Assembly (NCBI RefSeq): GCF_030269325.1
Contig: NZ_BSTD01000004.1
Location: forward strand, 660,558-724,557
Length of the DNA: 64,000 nt
Source of the DNA: Amycolatopsis sp. NBRC 101858
GTDB lineage: Bacteria; Actinomycetota; Actinomycetes; Mycobacteriales; Pseudonocardiaceae
Reading direction: 5' to 3'
In this document: positions 47,799 to 56,761 of the stretch, piece by piece
How positions within the stretch are numbered: the stretch's first letter is position 1
Layout of the letters: every line of letters starts with the position of its first letter
Notes under the pieces: generated by a model
Told to the model about the DNA's origin: nothing
The model's input: only the letters and a program-made list of their open reading frames with translations
Database searches by the model: none
Translations under genes and position numbers: made by a program

Positions 47799-48431
47799 TC
47801 AGCCGGCTTGGCGCGCCGCCGCGTCGAGCAGACCGGTTGCCGCCGCGCAGGCCTCGTCGGTGATGACGTGCTCGGTGCCCGGGTCGATGCGCAGGTCGAC
47901 CTGCGCCCCGGCCTGCCGCAGCAGCGCGGCCGTGTCTTCCACCCGGTGCCGGGGCACCCACGGGTCGTCTTCGATGCTCCGGACCACGGCGGGTACTCCG
48001 TGCAGGGCCCGGTCGCCCGGCGCCGGCGGGGGCGTCGTGCCGACGTAGCCGCCGGTGAACAACACCAGCCCGGCCACCGGCCGCGGGTCGGTGAGGATCA
48101 CGTGGGACAGCAGGCAGGCGCCCTGCGAGAAGCCCCACAGCACCACCCGCCGTCGGTCGAAACCGGCCTGGGCGAGCCGGTCGACGCAGGCGGCCACGGT
48201 CCGCGACGACCGGTCCAGCGCGGGCTGGTTGCGCTCGACCGGCTCCAGGAACGACAGCGGGTACCACGTGGCGCCCTCGGCTTCCGGCGCGAAGAACCGC
48301 ACCGGCGCCGAACCGAACCGGCGTGCCGTCTCCCGCATGAAGGCCGGGTCCTGGCCGCGGCCGTGCACGGCGAGCACCGCCAGCTCGGCCTGCTCCGCCG
48401 GGGTGCCCCATTCGACGAGTGACGGGGTCAT
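47799..48431 (-). CDS. Phospholipase/carboxylesterase-family hydrolase (MhqD-like)
   Basis: 210 residues. Small alpha/beta hydrolase: LAVLAVHGRGQDPAFM, nucleophile Ser in LWGFSQGACLLSHV, Asp in SIEDDPWVPRH and His in PGTEHVITDEA. Its size and GFSQG fit the carboxylesterase/phospholipase family that includes MhqD, found with the MhqO hydroquinone dioxygenase in Bacillus quinone-resistance loci. Here it is the distal gene of an operon with a flavin monooxygenase, a second hydrolase and a VOC dioxygenase. A role in hydrolysing ring-cleavage products is inferred. Confidence 0.82.
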   Translation of the reverse strand: MTPSLVEWGTPAEQAELAVLAVHGRGQDPAFMRETARRFGSAPVRFFAPEAEGATWYPLSFLEPVERNQPALDRSSRTVAACVDRLAQAGFDRRRVVLWGFSQGACLLSHVILTDPRPVAGLVLFTGGYVGTTPPPAPGDRALHGVPAVVRSIEDDPWVPRHRVEDTAALLRQAGAQVDLRIDPGTEHVITDEACAAATGLLDAAARQAG

Positions 48432-48465
48432 CCCGCCCGCCACGGGTGCCGGGCGCCGGCCGGCC

Positions 48466-49644
48466 TCATCGCGCCTCCTGGAGGTCCAGGAACACCCAGT
48501 GCGCACCGGGGGCCAGGCCGCTGAGCAGCTTGCCGCAGTTCTGCAGCACGACCGGGCTGGACGTGATGTGCTGCGTGCCGGCGTGCAGGTCGCGGAAGAA
48601 CCGCTGCAGGACACCGCGCCGCAGGGCCGCCGTCGCCGCCCACTTGTAGACGGTCTGGCCCACGGCGTGCACCGACCACGTGGTGTTGTTGAGCATCAGG
48701 CGCGTCAGCGTCTCCTGCTCGGTGTCCAGCGGCTCGCCGCGGTCCAAAGTGGCTTCGCTGTCCGCCCAGACCTCCATCGCCCAGGCCCGCGCCGCGCGCA
48801 GCTTCGCCTCGGCCTGGGCGTACTCGGCGTAGAACTGCTGCGTGTCCACCGACGCGTTCGGGCTGCCCGTCTTCTTGGCCGCGAGCGTCTTCAGCTCGTC
48901 GAGCATCCGGCGGCCGACCCCGAGCGCCCACCCGGTGTGGCAGATCCCGGCCATGTTCGCCAGTCCCATGCGGTAGATCGCGCCGCCGTGCCGGACGTCG
49001 GTCGTCGCGATGCCGTACACGTGGCTCTCCGGCACGAACAGGTCCTCGCACACGTAGTCGTGGCTGCTGGTCGCCCGCAGGCCCATGACGTCCCAGTTGT
49101 CGATCATCCTCGCCTGGTCCTTGGGCAGGGTGAAGACCAGCGCCTCGCCGGTCTCCGGGCAGAGCGCGGCGGTGTGGACGTGGGTCGCCATCGAGATCCC
49201 GGACGCGAAGTGCCAGTGCCCGCTGATGCGGTAGCCGCCGTCCACCCGCACGGCCGTGCCGAGCTTGGTGCCCTGGCCGGCGATGAGCGCGTGGCCGCCG
49301 TTGCCGACGTCCGGGTACAGCTGCGCGACGGCGTCCGGGCCGAGGTAGGCGGCCGTCGTGCCGGTGACCATCTGCACGGCCATGAAGGCCCAGCCGACGG
49401 AAGCGTCCGCGTAGGACAGCTTCGCGATCGTGTCGATCACCTGGCGGGGCGAGAACTCGTAGCCGCCGAGCTCCCGGGGGATGCCGACCTTGAACACGCC
49501 GGTTTCGTGCAGGGCCTTGGCGGCGTTGTCGGGCACGCGACCGAGTGACTCGCCCTCTTCGGCGGTTTCTTCCAGCAGCGGCGTGATCGCGTCGAGCCGG
49601 GCCATGAGCGCGTCGAACTCGTCGCTGACGTTCAGCTGGTTCAT
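48466..49644 (-). CDS. Flavin-dependent monooxygenase of the acyl-CoA dehydrogenase fold (HsaA/HpaB C2-like)
   Basis: 392 residues. N-terminal helical domain DEFDALMARLDAITPLLEE, GVFKVGIPRELGGYEFS, a middle domain with GYRISGHWHFASGISMATH, and DVMGLRATSSHDYVCEDLFV, a C-terminal bundle with GRRMLDELKTLAAKKTG and RDLHAGTQHITSSPVVLQN. These are features of two-component group D flavin hydroxylases (HsaA, 4-hydroxyphenylacetate hydroxylase C2), which use reduced FMN supplied by a separate reductase to hydroxylate phenols. No reductase gene is seen nearby. With a hydroquinone-type ring-cleavage dioxygenase in the operon, ortho- or para-hydroxylation of a phenol before cleavage is plausible. Confidence 0.83.
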   Translation of the reverse strand: MNQLNVSDEFDALMARLDAITPLLEETAEEGESLGRVPDNAAKALHETGVFKVGIPRELGGYEFSPRQVIDTIAKLSYADASVGWAFMAVQMVTGTTAAYLGPDAVAQLYPDVGNGGHALIAGQGTKLGTAVRVDGGYRISGHWHFASGISMATHVHTAALCPETGEALVFTLPKDQARMIDNWDVMGLRATSSHDYVCEDLFVPESHVYGIATTDVRHGGAIYRMGLANMAGICHTGWALGVGRRMLDELKTLAAKKTGSPNASVDTQQFYAEYAQAEAKLRAARAWAMEVWADSEATLDRGEPLDTEQETLTRLMLNNTTWSVHAVGQTVYKWAATAALRRGVLQRFFRDLHAGTQHITSSPVVLQNCGKLLSGLAPGAHWVFLDLQEAR

Positions 49645-50633
49645 GATGTCCGTCCTCGGGTGGTGGCCAGGATCCAGTCGATGACGGGTTTCACGGTTTC
49701 GTCCGAGTTCGCCTCGAAGATCAGCCCGTGCCCGTTGCCGGCGACGCCGAAGTCCGGCAGGTGCAGGTGCCGGCCGTCGGCCCCGGCCGCGTTCAGGAAC
49801 GCCACGACCTCCGGAGCGAAGCCGGCGAACGCCGAGGCCCCGCCCGTCACGACCGCGACCGGCTTGCCCGCGAGCGCCGGGATGCGCCGCCCGGGGACCT
49901 CGGACGGGTCACCGGCCGGCGGGTCGCAGGTGAGCTCCGCGCTGGTCAGCCCCCACGTCAGCGCGCCGAGGCCGGGGAACTCCGCGAACGGCGGGCCCAT
50001 CGGCTCGACCGCGGCGATCGCCACGACCCGGTCCGGCCGCGCGGCCGCGGTCAGCCAGCCGACCGGGCCACCCGCCGAATGGGTCACCAGCACGGCGTCG
50101 CCCACGATGTCGAGCAGCCTGCCCAGCCGGTCCGCGTCGAGGCGCTGCGACTCGGCCAGGTCGGCGGGCAGCGGGCCCATCGGGCAGAGCAGCTGGTCGA
50201 GGTCGGCCGAACCGATCTCCCGTCCGTACGTCCACTGCGTCTGCGCGTCGCGCTCCCCGGCGGGCAGGAAGAGCGCCTGCGCCGCTTCGTAGGGGAACGG
50301 CGCGCCCATCGGGGCGACCACGTCGGGGTGGTAGGGCGAGCGTCCGTGCCCGCAGCGGTCGACGACGTAGACCGCGAAACCCGCCTCGACGAACCGGGTC
50401 GCCCAGCCCGGCCTGCCGTCGGGGGTGCCGGTCCAGTCGGTGCCCTGCCCGCCACCGCCGTGCACGAGCACGAGCGGGACGGGGTGCGCGGCACCCGGCG
50501 GCGCTTCCCACTGCACGAACAGCGGCGCCCGCTGGACGGTCCCGTGGTCCGTGCGCACCCGCTCGCCGGACACCCAGAACCGGCCACGCCGGACGGTGAT
50601 CTCGTACCCGCCGGCCACGTGCGGTGCCGCCAC
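49641..50633 (-). CDS. Alpha/beta hydrolase
   Basis: 330 residues if GTG 50633 is used (GAGGG about 8 nt upstream); GTG 50642 is an alternative. LVLVHGGGGQGTDWTGTPDG, YVVDRCGHGRSPYH, nucleophile Ser in VLVTHSAGGPVGWL, and His in GNGHGLIFEANSD near the C-terminus outline the catalytic triad. The N-terminal 40 residues form a beta-rich lead (GYEITVRRGRFWVSGERV). It overlaps the monooxygenase gene (ATGA) and follows the VOC gene by 11 bp, so it is certainly operonic. It may act on ring-cleavage products or on an ester form of the phenolic substrate. Confidence 0.82.
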   Translation of the reverse strand: MAAPHVAGGYEITVRRGRFWVSGERVRTDHGTVQRAPLFVQWEAPPGAAHPVPLVLVHGGGGQGTDWTGTPDGRPGWATRFVEAGFAVYVVDRCGHGRSPYHPDVVAPMGAPFPYEAAQALFLPAGERDAQTQWTYGREIGSADLDQLLCPMGPLPADLAESQRLDADRLGRLLDIVGDAVLVTHSAGGPVGWLTAAARPDRVVAIAAVEPMGPPFAEFPGLGALTWGLTSAELTCDPPAGDPSEVPGRRIPALAGKPVAVVTGGASAFAGFAPEVVAFLNAAGADGRHLHLPDFGVAGNGHGLIFEANSDETVKPVIDWILATTRGRTS

Positions 50634-50644
50634 GCCGGCCACCC

Positions 50645-51598
50645 TCAGACGTCGATCGGTTCCAGCCGGCCCAGGATCTCGTCGCGGCGGTGTTCGAACT
50701 GCTCCGGCAGCTGGAACCGGGTGCCCAGCTCGTGCGGCGACTCGTCGCAGGTCCAGCCGCCGTCGGCGTGGGTCACGGCGAGCTCGAACAGCGCGCCGCT
50801 CGGGGTGCGCACGTAGACGCTCTTGAAGTACTTGCGGTCTTTCAGCTCGGAGATGTCGGTGTAGCCGCGCCCCTCGATCTCGAACTTCACCGCGTCCTGG
50901 TTCTCCAGGGTGGCGACGTTCCACGCGAAGTGGTGGTAGGTGCCGGCGCCGTAGCTCCAGGTGCCCTGGTCGCCGGTGCGGTCGACGGTGATCTCGAGGT
51001 GGTTGCCGTGCTTGGCGTCGCCGATCCGCAGCCCGATGACGTCGCCCTCTTCGGCGAGGGCGTCCTGGGCGAAGAACGACTCGCCGGCGAACTCGACCAT
51101 GCGGTCGGGGGTGGCCATGTGCACGCCGACGCCGTGGATGCCGTGGATCGCGTGCTCCTGCGGCACGCCGTGGCCGGGGTGGCCCACCCGCTCGTCGCCG
51201 TCGTTGCCGACGAACAGGTACTCGATGCCGGACGGGTGCCGGAACGCGAGCCGGCGCCGGCCGAACTGTTCGACGTCGGTGACCTCGATGTCGTGCCCGG
51301 TCAGCCGGTCGTGCCAGAAGTCCAGCGAGTGGTCCGGGACCGACAGCAGGACCTCGCGCGCCTGGTTGGTGCCGCGCTTGCCGAAGAACCCGGCCTGCGC
51401 CCAGGGAAAGGTCGTGACGACGCTCGACGGGTCGCCCGCGGCGTTGGAGTAGTACAGGTGGTAGATCGGCAGGGAACCGTCGAACAGGACGGTGCGCTTG
51501 ATGAAGCGCATCCCGAGGATCTTGACGTGGAAGTCGACGTCTTCCTGGGCGTTCGCCACCGAGAGCGTCACGTGGTGCGAACCTTGCACGTAGGTCAT
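50645..51598 (-). CDS. VOC-family ring-cleaving dioxygenase (MhqO/hydroquinone dioxygenase-like)
   Basis: 317 residues from ATG 51598 (GAGGAG upstream). Two vicinal-oxygen-chelate modules. Probable metal ligands are His in GSHHVTLSVANAQ, His in TYHHFAWNVATL and Glu in SGALFELAVTHADGG. ILGMRFIKRTVLFD and YHLYYSNAAGDPSSVVTTFP match MhqO, LinE and PcpA-like enzymes that open hydroquinones. First gene of the four-gene operon, transcribed away from the AraC regulator. Hydroquinone or catechol specificity is inferred. Confidence 0.85.
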   Translation of the reverse strand: MTYVQGSHHVTLSVANAQEDVDFHVKILGMRFIKRTVLFDGSLPIYHLYYSNAAGDPSSVVTTFPWAQAGFFGKRGTNQAREVLLSVPDHSLDFWHDRLTGHDIEVTDVEQFGRRRLAFRHPSGIEYLFVGNDGDERVGHPGHGVPQEHAIHGIHGVGVHMATPDRMVEFAGESFFAQDALAEEGDVIGLRIGDAKHGNHLEITVDRTGDQGTWSYGAGTYHHFAWNVATLENQDAVKFEIEGRGYTDISELKDRKYFKSVYVRTPSGALFELAVTHADGGWTCDESPHELGTRFQLPEQFEHRRDEILGRLEPIDV

Positions 51599-51756
51599 GG
51601 GTGACTCCTCGACAGTGAGATGTCCGCCGGGCCGAACTGTAGGGACGCCGCGGGCCGGCGTGTGGCGCGAGAGCGCACGACGATGTCGAACCAGCGCGCG
51701 CGTGGCCCGCGGCGCGCCGGCTGGGTACCGTGGCCTGAACGACCGTGGAGATGACG

Positions 51757-52734
51757 ATGACGTCATTCGCAGCGCTGACGGAGCAGTACGCCGGGGTGGC
51801 GCCACGGCCGATCGCGTTCGCTTCCTGGGCGGACGCCGTCCGGCGCAGTGTGCTGAGCTTCGAGTTCGACTGCGACCGGCCGGACCGGTTCACCGGCCGG
51901 GTCCGCGACCGGCACCTGCACGGGGTCAGCTTCGTCGACATGGCCTCCGGACGGCACGCCGCCCACCGCGACCACAGCACGATCCGCGCCGCCGACGCCG
52001 GGTTCTACGTGCTCACCCTGCAGCTCTCCGGGGACATCCGCATCGCGCAGGACGGCCGCGTCGCCGTGCTCACGCCCGGTTTGTTCGCGCTCTACGACTC
52101 GGGCAAGCCGGCCACGCTCACCGTCGGCGACGACTACCGCTCCACCTGCATCCGGTTCCCCAAGACCGCGATCACACCCCGGCCGGACGATCCGCTGGGC
52201 GAGATCACCGCGCGGCCGTTCGAGTGCGCGCCGGGCCTCACCGACACGGTGTGGAGCACGGTGCTCAGCGTCAACCGCAACCTCGAGTCGCTCGGCGTGC
52301 ACGGGCCCACGGCCGTGCGCTCACTGATGACCCTCGTCGGCGCGATGCTGCGCGGCGAGCTCGGCCACGCCGTTCCCGCGCGGTCCCCGCACGAGGATCT
52401 GCTCGAGCGGATCCTCGGCTACATCGACGTGAACCTGGCCGACGCCGATCTCGGCCCCACCCGGATCGCGGCCGCGCACTTCGTGTCGCCCCGGTCGCTG
52501 CACGCCCTGTTCGAACGGACCGGCACGACGGTGTCCCGCCGCATCCGTGAGCGGCGCGTCGAACGCTGCCGGCTCGACCTGGCCGACCCCGCGCTCACCC
52601 ACGTTCCGGCGTCCGCCATCGGCGCCCGCTGCGGATTTTCCGGCGCGTCCCACTTCGGGCAGGTCTTCAAACGGGAGACCGGCCTGACGCCCGCCGAGTT
52701 CCGCAGGCAGGCGCTCACCGGGCCGGCGGAGTAG
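51757..52734 (+). CDS. AraC-family transcriptional regulator
   Basis: 325 residues from ATG 51757 (GGAG 6 nt upstream); GTG 51745 would add four residues. The N-terminal half (about 1-205) is an AraC-binding-like-2 (cupin) effector domain with GFYVLTLQLSGDIRIAQDGR and LFALYDSGKPATLTVGDDYR. The C-terminal half has two HTHs (about 220-320): GPTRIAAAHFVSPRSLHALF, CRLDLADPALTHVPASAIGA and GFSGASHFGQVFKRETGLTP. It is divergent from the dioxygenase operon and most likely its activator, sensing an aromatic compound. Confidence 0.87.
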   Translation: MTSFAALTEQYAGVAPRPIAFASWADAVRRSVLSFEFDCDRPDRFTGRVRDRHLHGVSFVDMASGRHAAHRDHSTIRAADAGFYVLTLQLSGDIRIAQDGRVAVLTPGLFALYDSGKPATLTVGDDYRSTCIRFPKTAITPRPDDPLGEITARPFECAPGLTDTVWSTVLSVNRNLESLGVHGPTAVRSLMTLVGAMLRGELGHAVPARSPHEDLLERILGYIDVNLADADLGPTRIAAAHFVSPRSLHALFERTGTTVSRRIRERRVERCRLDLADPALTHVPASAIGARCGFSGASHFGQVFKRETGLTPAEFRRQALTGPAE

Positions 52735-52735
52735 C

Positions 52736-53228
52736 TCAGCCGGGGCGGCTGACGTGACGGTGGCCAGGCGGTGGGCCGCGGCGTTCGACGGCAGTGTGCC
52801 GGCCGCGGTCAAGGCGTGGAGGCAGTAGGCCGCCAGCTCGTCGGCCGCCACGTCGTCGCGGACGTCCCCGGACTTCGCCGCTTCCGCGAGCAGGTGGTGC
52901 TGGGCTTGCGCGACGTGCTCGCCGCGGTGCAGCAGCGCCGCCAGTTCGGTGCCGTGGTGCTGCCGGCCCCGCTCGTACTGGATCACCGCGTAGGCGTCGA
53001 GCACCTTGTCGAGCCGTTCGCAGGCCGTGCCGTCCCGGTCGCGGATTTCGGTCAGCCGGGCCAGGTGGGCGCGGACGTGGCGGTCGTGCCAGGCGGACAG
53101 GATCGCCTCAACGTCGGGGAAGTACTTGTCAGCCCGTGCTCGGCCACCAGGTCCGCAGTCGCGTCCAGGGTCGCGTCGTGCACCGCCTCCCGGTGCGCCT
53201 CGATCGTGTCGTTCCACAGCTTCGGCAC
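52736..53228 (-). pseudogene. TetR-family regulator, disrupted (HTH deleted with frameshift)
   Basis: From GTG 53228 the minus strand reads VPKLWNDTIEAHREAVHDAT then LDATADLVAEHGLTS, the start of a TetR HTH. At about 53127-53131 the frame shifts directly to DKYFPDVEAILSAWHDRHVR, continuing through ERLDKVLDAYAVIQYERGRQHHGTE, split here, to the C-terminal domain. The roughly 15-20 residues of the recognition helices normally between EHGLT and LYKYFPD are missing. The 3' end also runs past the usual stop unless another shift is assumed. It cannot bind DNA as it stands. In many actinobacteria an intact gene of this type stands divergent from a DUF2218 gene, as here. Confidence 0.7.
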
Positions 53229-53300
53229 GCTCTCGAGCTAATGACCTCCACACCCCACACCCGCGCGGCCCGGTCCGCCGCGCTGAGGAGGAGCTGAACG

Positions 53301-53645
53301 ATGCCGGTCGCCGAAGCGCACGTCGTCACCTCACGCGCCGAACGGTTCCTCGCCCAGCTGTGCCGGCACGCCGAAGCCATGGGCGGGAAGGCGGCGCACC
53401 TGCACGGCGGGAACGGGCAGGCGCGTCCCGAGGTGGTGCAGGTGGAGCACGCCGGGAACGAAGGAAAGATCACCTTCGGCTGGGGTGCCTGCACCTTGCG
53501 GTCCACTTCGGACACCTTGGTGGTGGGCATCGAGGCGGACGACCTCGACCGGTTGACGCGGCTTCAGGACGTTCTCACCGCGGACCTGGAACGGTTCGGC
53601 CGGCGTGACGACCTCGAGGTGCGCTGGGAAGGCCCCGGCAACCCC
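53301..53645 (+). pseudogene. DUF2218 domain protein whose 3' end is lost
   Basis: MPVAEAHVVTSRAERFLAQL, CRHAEAMGGKAAHLHGG, KITFGWGACTLRSTSDTL and DLERFGRRDDLEVRWEG cover the complete DUF2218 domain (about 110 residues). Normal members stop shortly after this point. Here no stop follows in the frame until 54719, so the reading frame runs antisense through the EamA transporter gene, and the two other frames near the end offer no stop either. Probably the natural 3' end was lost by deletion or rearrangement together with the damage to the neighbouring TetR gene. Coordinates mark the recognisable domain. The domain may still be made with an abnormal tail. Confidence 0.55.
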
Positions 53646-53708
53646 GCCCCCCGGCCGGGACAGCGGTGTCGTCCGCCGGCCGCGCGGCACAGCCATTGCG
53701 CTCGGCGG

Positions 53709-54644
53709 TCACGACGCGGCTTCCCGCCGATCGATCGGTGCGGCTTCGGCCGGCTCTTCGCCGCTCTTTTCCGTGCTGTACACCATGAGCGACGAGCCCA
53801 CCAGGGCGAGCACGATGCCCGCTACCTGGAAACCGGTCGGCAGGGTCTGGAACACGGCCAGCGAGAGCACGATGGTCAGCACCGGCGCCAGCGCGTTGGT
53901 GATCGGGGCGACGATCGTGGCCTTGCCGCGGCTCATGGCCATCACGAGGAACAGCGCGCCCACGGCGTTGAGCAGCTGCGTGATCGCCGTCAACGCGGGA
54001 GCCTGCCACGGGAACGACAGCGGGAGGCCGCCCATCATGACGATCGCGACCGGGATCAGCAGGAGCCCGCTGACGGTCATCCAGCCGAACGTCGTCGCGT
54101 CGTTGACCCCGACGACGGCGGCCTTGCGCATGAAGTACGCCTGGACACCCCAGGCGACGCAGACCAGGATCGCGAGCCACAGGTAGGTCATGCCGGTCTC
54201 CTGCGAGTCGCCCGAAGACACCGAGAACAGGACGATGGCTACCAAAGCGAGGGCGGTGCCGATCCAGCTGAGCGCGGTGAGCCGTTCACGCAGGGCCGCG
54301 AACGCCATCAAGACGGTGATCGCCGGGGAGAGCGCCACGATCGGGAAGATGATGTAGGCCGGGCCGATGGTGAGCGCCTTGAACAGCACCAGCTGCCCGC
54401 CCGCGCCGGTCAGGCCGATCAGCAGGCCGTAGACCGCGGCGATCGGGCGGCGGTCGATCTTCTGCCCGCGCAGGGAGAAGTACGCAGGGATGAGCATGGT
54501 GATCGACCAGATGACGTAGACCATCGGGTCGGGGTAGCCGTAGCGGGAGGTGGGCAGGCTGGAGAACGCGCCCCAGACACCCCAGAACAGGACCAGCAGG
54601 CCGGCGTAGGGAATCCAGGCGGCGCGCCGCTTCGATGCGCTCAT
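53709..54644 (-). CDS. EamA/DMT-superfamily transporter
   Basis: 311 residues with about ten hydrophobic segments (YAGLLVLFWGVWGAFSSL, MVYVIWSITMLIPAYFSL, AAVYGLLIGLTGAGGQLVLF, IGTALALVAIVLFSV and others), in the two-repeat drug/metabolite transporter pattern. It overlaps the sugar kinase gene (ATGA) as the last gene of an amino-sugar operon, so it probably moves a sugar, amino sugar or related metabolite across the cytoplasmic membrane. EamA proteins are often exporters, though some import sugars. The C-terminal tail is acidic. Confidence 0.85.
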   Translation of the reverse strand: MSASKRRAAWIPYAGLLVLFWGVWGAFSSLPTSRYGYPDPMVYVIWSITMLIPAYFSLRGQKIDRRPIAAVYGLLIGLTGAGGQLVLFKALTIGPAYIIFPIVALSPAITVLMAFAALRERLTALSWIGTALALVAIVLFSVSSGDSQETGMTYLWLAILVCVAWGVQAYFMRKAAVVGVNDATTFGWMTVSGLLLIPVAIVMMGGLPLSFPWQAPALTAITQLLNAVGALFLVMAMSRGKATIVAPITNALAPVLTIVLSLAVFQTLPTGFQVAGIVLALVGSSLMVYSTEKSGEEPAEAAPIDRREAAS

Positions 54645-55612
54645 GACAACCCCTCCAGGGTGGGGACGGCGGAAATCCGGTCGAGCGGGATGGCGTGGCC
54701 CGCCAGCCGGGCGGCGTAGACCGCCGCGCCGACGTGCGGAGGCAGCAGGGGCTCTCGCAGTTCGTAGCCGTGGCTGCCGTGCTGGAGCGCTTCGCGGAAG
54801 GAACCCAGGAGGTGGGCCGAGCCGAACATGCCGCCGGAGTAGGAGACCGGCACCGTCTGCTCCGGCGCGAACCCCAGCGCGGCGGCACCGGCTTCGACGT
54901 GGAGGGCGAGCTCCCGCCCGGCGCGGCCGAGGATCACCGCCGCGGTGGGGTCACCGGCCTCCGCGGCGCGGGTGACGACCTTGCTGAGGTCCGCGATCTT
55001 CCCGCGGTCCCCGTGCCACCGGTTCATGACGATGTCGATGGCGTCGAGGTCGGTGGTGACGCCGAGGGTCCGGCGCATCTCTTCGGCCAGCGCGCTCGGC
55101 GGCTGGCGCCCGTCGCTCATCCGGGAGAACGCGCCGAGCCCCTGGACCGCCACCCAGTAGCCGGAACCTTCGTCGCCGAAGAGCTCGCTCCAGCCGCCGG
55201 CCCGCCAGTGCCGTCCCCGGTGTTCCCCGTAGGCGATGGACCCGGTGCCCGCGACGACGTTGATGCCGTCCGCGCCGCCGAGGGAGGCCGCCCAGCCGCA
55301 GATCATGTCGTTGCCGCACGCGTACCCGACTTCGCCCAGGATGCGGCGGGGGAGCGCGTCGAGCACGGGCACGTCGGCGGAAATCTCGCCGTAGCAAGGG
55401 ATGCCGAAGAAGGCGTAGGACAGGTCGGCGACGTCGACGCCCGCGGTGGCGCACACCTCGCCGATTCCCCGGCGCAGCAGTGGTTCGACGATGTCGATGC
55501 CCTGCTGCAGGTAGTAGAGGCCGGCCGTGCGGGCTTCCGCGACGACGCGTCCTCGCTCGTCGATCAGGCTGAAGGCGGTTTTCGTCCCGCCGCCGTCCAC
55601 ACCGAGGAACAT
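54641..55612 (-). CDS. N-acetylglucosamine kinase-like protein (BadF/BadG/BcrA/BcrD ATPase superfamily)
   Basis: 323 residues. ASKHA-fold sugar kinase: GVDGGGTKTAFSLIDERGR for phosphate 1, NVVAGTGSIAYGEHRGRHW, GGWSELFGDEGSGYW and YSGGMFGSAHLL. It falls in the family named after BadF/BcrA, but these motifs and the neighbours (SIS isomerase, DeoR regulator) match eukaryotic-type GlcNAc kinases, which phosphorylate GlcNAc or glucosamine at C6. The bridging Cys pair of the benzoyl-CoA reductase activators is not evident. It starts 3 bp after the SIS gene. Confidence 0.85.
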   Translation of the reverse strand: MFLGVDGGGTKTAFSLIDERGRVVAEARTAGLYYLQQGIDIVEPLLRRGIGEVCATAGVDVADLSYAFFGIPCYGEISADVPVLDALPRRILGEVGYACGNDMICGWAASLGGADGINVVAGTGSIAYGEHRGRHWRAGGWSELFGDEGSGYWVAVQGLGAFSRMSDGRQPPSALAEEMRRTLGVTTDLDAIDIVMNRWHGDRGKIADLSKVVTRAAEAGDPTAAVILGRAGRELALHVEAGAAALGFAPEQTVPVSYSGGMFGSAHLLGSFREALQHGSHGYELREPLLPPHVGAAVYAARLAGHAIPLDRISAVPTLEGLS

Positions 55613-55615
55613 GGC

Positions 55616-56761
55616 TCAACCCTCCGCCGGATTCGGGAACTCGTGGATGACGACCCCTCGGACCACGCGGTTGACTTCACCGCCGGGGAACGGGTTGTCG
55701 GGGGACCGGCCCTGCGCGAGCGAACACGCCAGGGCGATCGACTGCGCCGGAACGGCCGCCACGATGGCTCGCAGTGCGCCGGGCAGGTGCGCGATCCCCG
55801 GGATCGGCCACTCGCCGGCGCCGGCCGGGGCGTCGCCGTCCGCGTCGGAGCCGATCACCAGCACTCGGCCGGCCCCCAGGGACTCCACGAGCTCGCGCGT
55901 GATGTCGTCGTCGTAGCGGCGGGTGTACGGATCGCCGGACCGGAAGACGATCGCGACGGTCCGTTCGTCGAGGACCGACTTGGGGCCGTGCCGGAAGCCC
56001 AGCGGGGTGTCGGCGATCCCGACGACCGCGCCGGCGGTGAGTTCGAGGCACTTCAGCGCGGCTTCGCGGGCCAGCCCCCGGAACGCGCCGGAGCCGAGGT
56101 AGACCAGCCGGGCCGGATCGGCGGCGGCGACCGCTTCCGCCCGGCTGGCCGCGGTGGCCAGGACGGCGGCCGCCGCCCGGGCCGCGGCCGCCACGTCGAC
56201 TTCGGGGCCCAGGGCGAGCAGGGCGGCCAAGGTCATCCCGGTGAACGAGGACGTCATGGCGAAGCCGCGGTCGTTCAGCCGGCCGGGAAGCGCCAGCACG
56301 ACGGCGTTCTTGGCGTCGGCCCAGCGGCGGGCGAGCGCGCCGGCAGGGTTGCAGGTGATCACGATGTGGTGCAGCGCGGGGGTGAGCCGGTGCAGGAGTT
56401 CGGCCGCGGCCGCCGACTCGGGGCTGTCGCCGCTGCGGGCGAACGACACCAGCAGCACCGGCCGGTCGTCGACGACGACGGAGCGCGGGTCGGCGACGAT
56501 GTCGGTCGTCGCGATCGGTTCGACCGGCCGGGCGAGGTGCCGGGCGAGGTCGGGGGCCACGACCTCCCCGATGAAGGCCGAGGTCCCCGCGCCGGTCAGG
56601 ACGATCCGGGTCCGCGGATCGACGAGCGCGTCGCCGAGCAGGCGGTCGATGTCGGCCCGCGCGGCGGCGACGGTCCGCGCCACCTCGGGCCACGTGCCGG
56701 GTTGCTGCCGGATCTCGCCGGCGGTGCGGCTTTCGTCCGGCTGCGTCTGGTGGATCGACAC
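55616..56761 (-). CDS. SIS-domain sugar isomerase/deaminase (AgaS/GlmS-like)
   Basis: 381 residues from GTG 56761, which has GAGAGG about 8 nt upstream; ATG 56767 is too close to it. Two SIS domains: RIVLTGAGTSAFIGEVVAPD and VLLVSFARSGDSPESAAAAE, then LVYLGSGAFRGLAREAALKC, TPLGFRHGPKSVLDE and DDITRELVE. The layout fits AgaS or glucosamine-6-phosphate deaminase-like enzymes that open phosphorylated amino sugars. With the kinase downstream it would convert GlcN-6-P or GalN-6-P into fructose/tagatose phosphates. First gene of the operon, divergent from the DeoR gene. Confidence 0.87.
   Translation of the reverse strand: MSIHQTQPDESRTAGEIRQQPGTWPEVARTVAAARADIDRLLGDALVDPRTRIVLTGAGTSAFIGEVVAPDLARHLARPVEPIATTDIVADPRSVVVDDRPVLLVSFARSGDSPESAAAAELLHRLTPALHHIVITCNPAGALARRWADAKNAVVLALPGRLNDRGFAMTSSFTGMTLAALLALGPEVDVAAAARAAAAVLATAASRAEAVAAADPARLVYLGSGAFRGLAREAALKCLELTAGAVVGIADTPLGFRHGPKSVLDERTVAIVFRSGDPYTRRYDDDITRELVESLGAGRVLVIGSDADGDAPAGAGEWPIPGIAHLPGALRAIVAAVPAQSIALACSLAQGRSPDNPFPGGEVNRVVRGVVIHEFPNPAEG

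Noticed and set aside
54641..55612. Activator ATPase (BadF/BcrA-type) for the dehydratase or benzoyl-CoA reductase at the left edge
   Set aside because: Although it falls in the same superfamily by name, it sits in an amino-sugar operon with an SIS isomerase and DeoR regulator, and the Fe-S Cys pattern of the activators is not seen.
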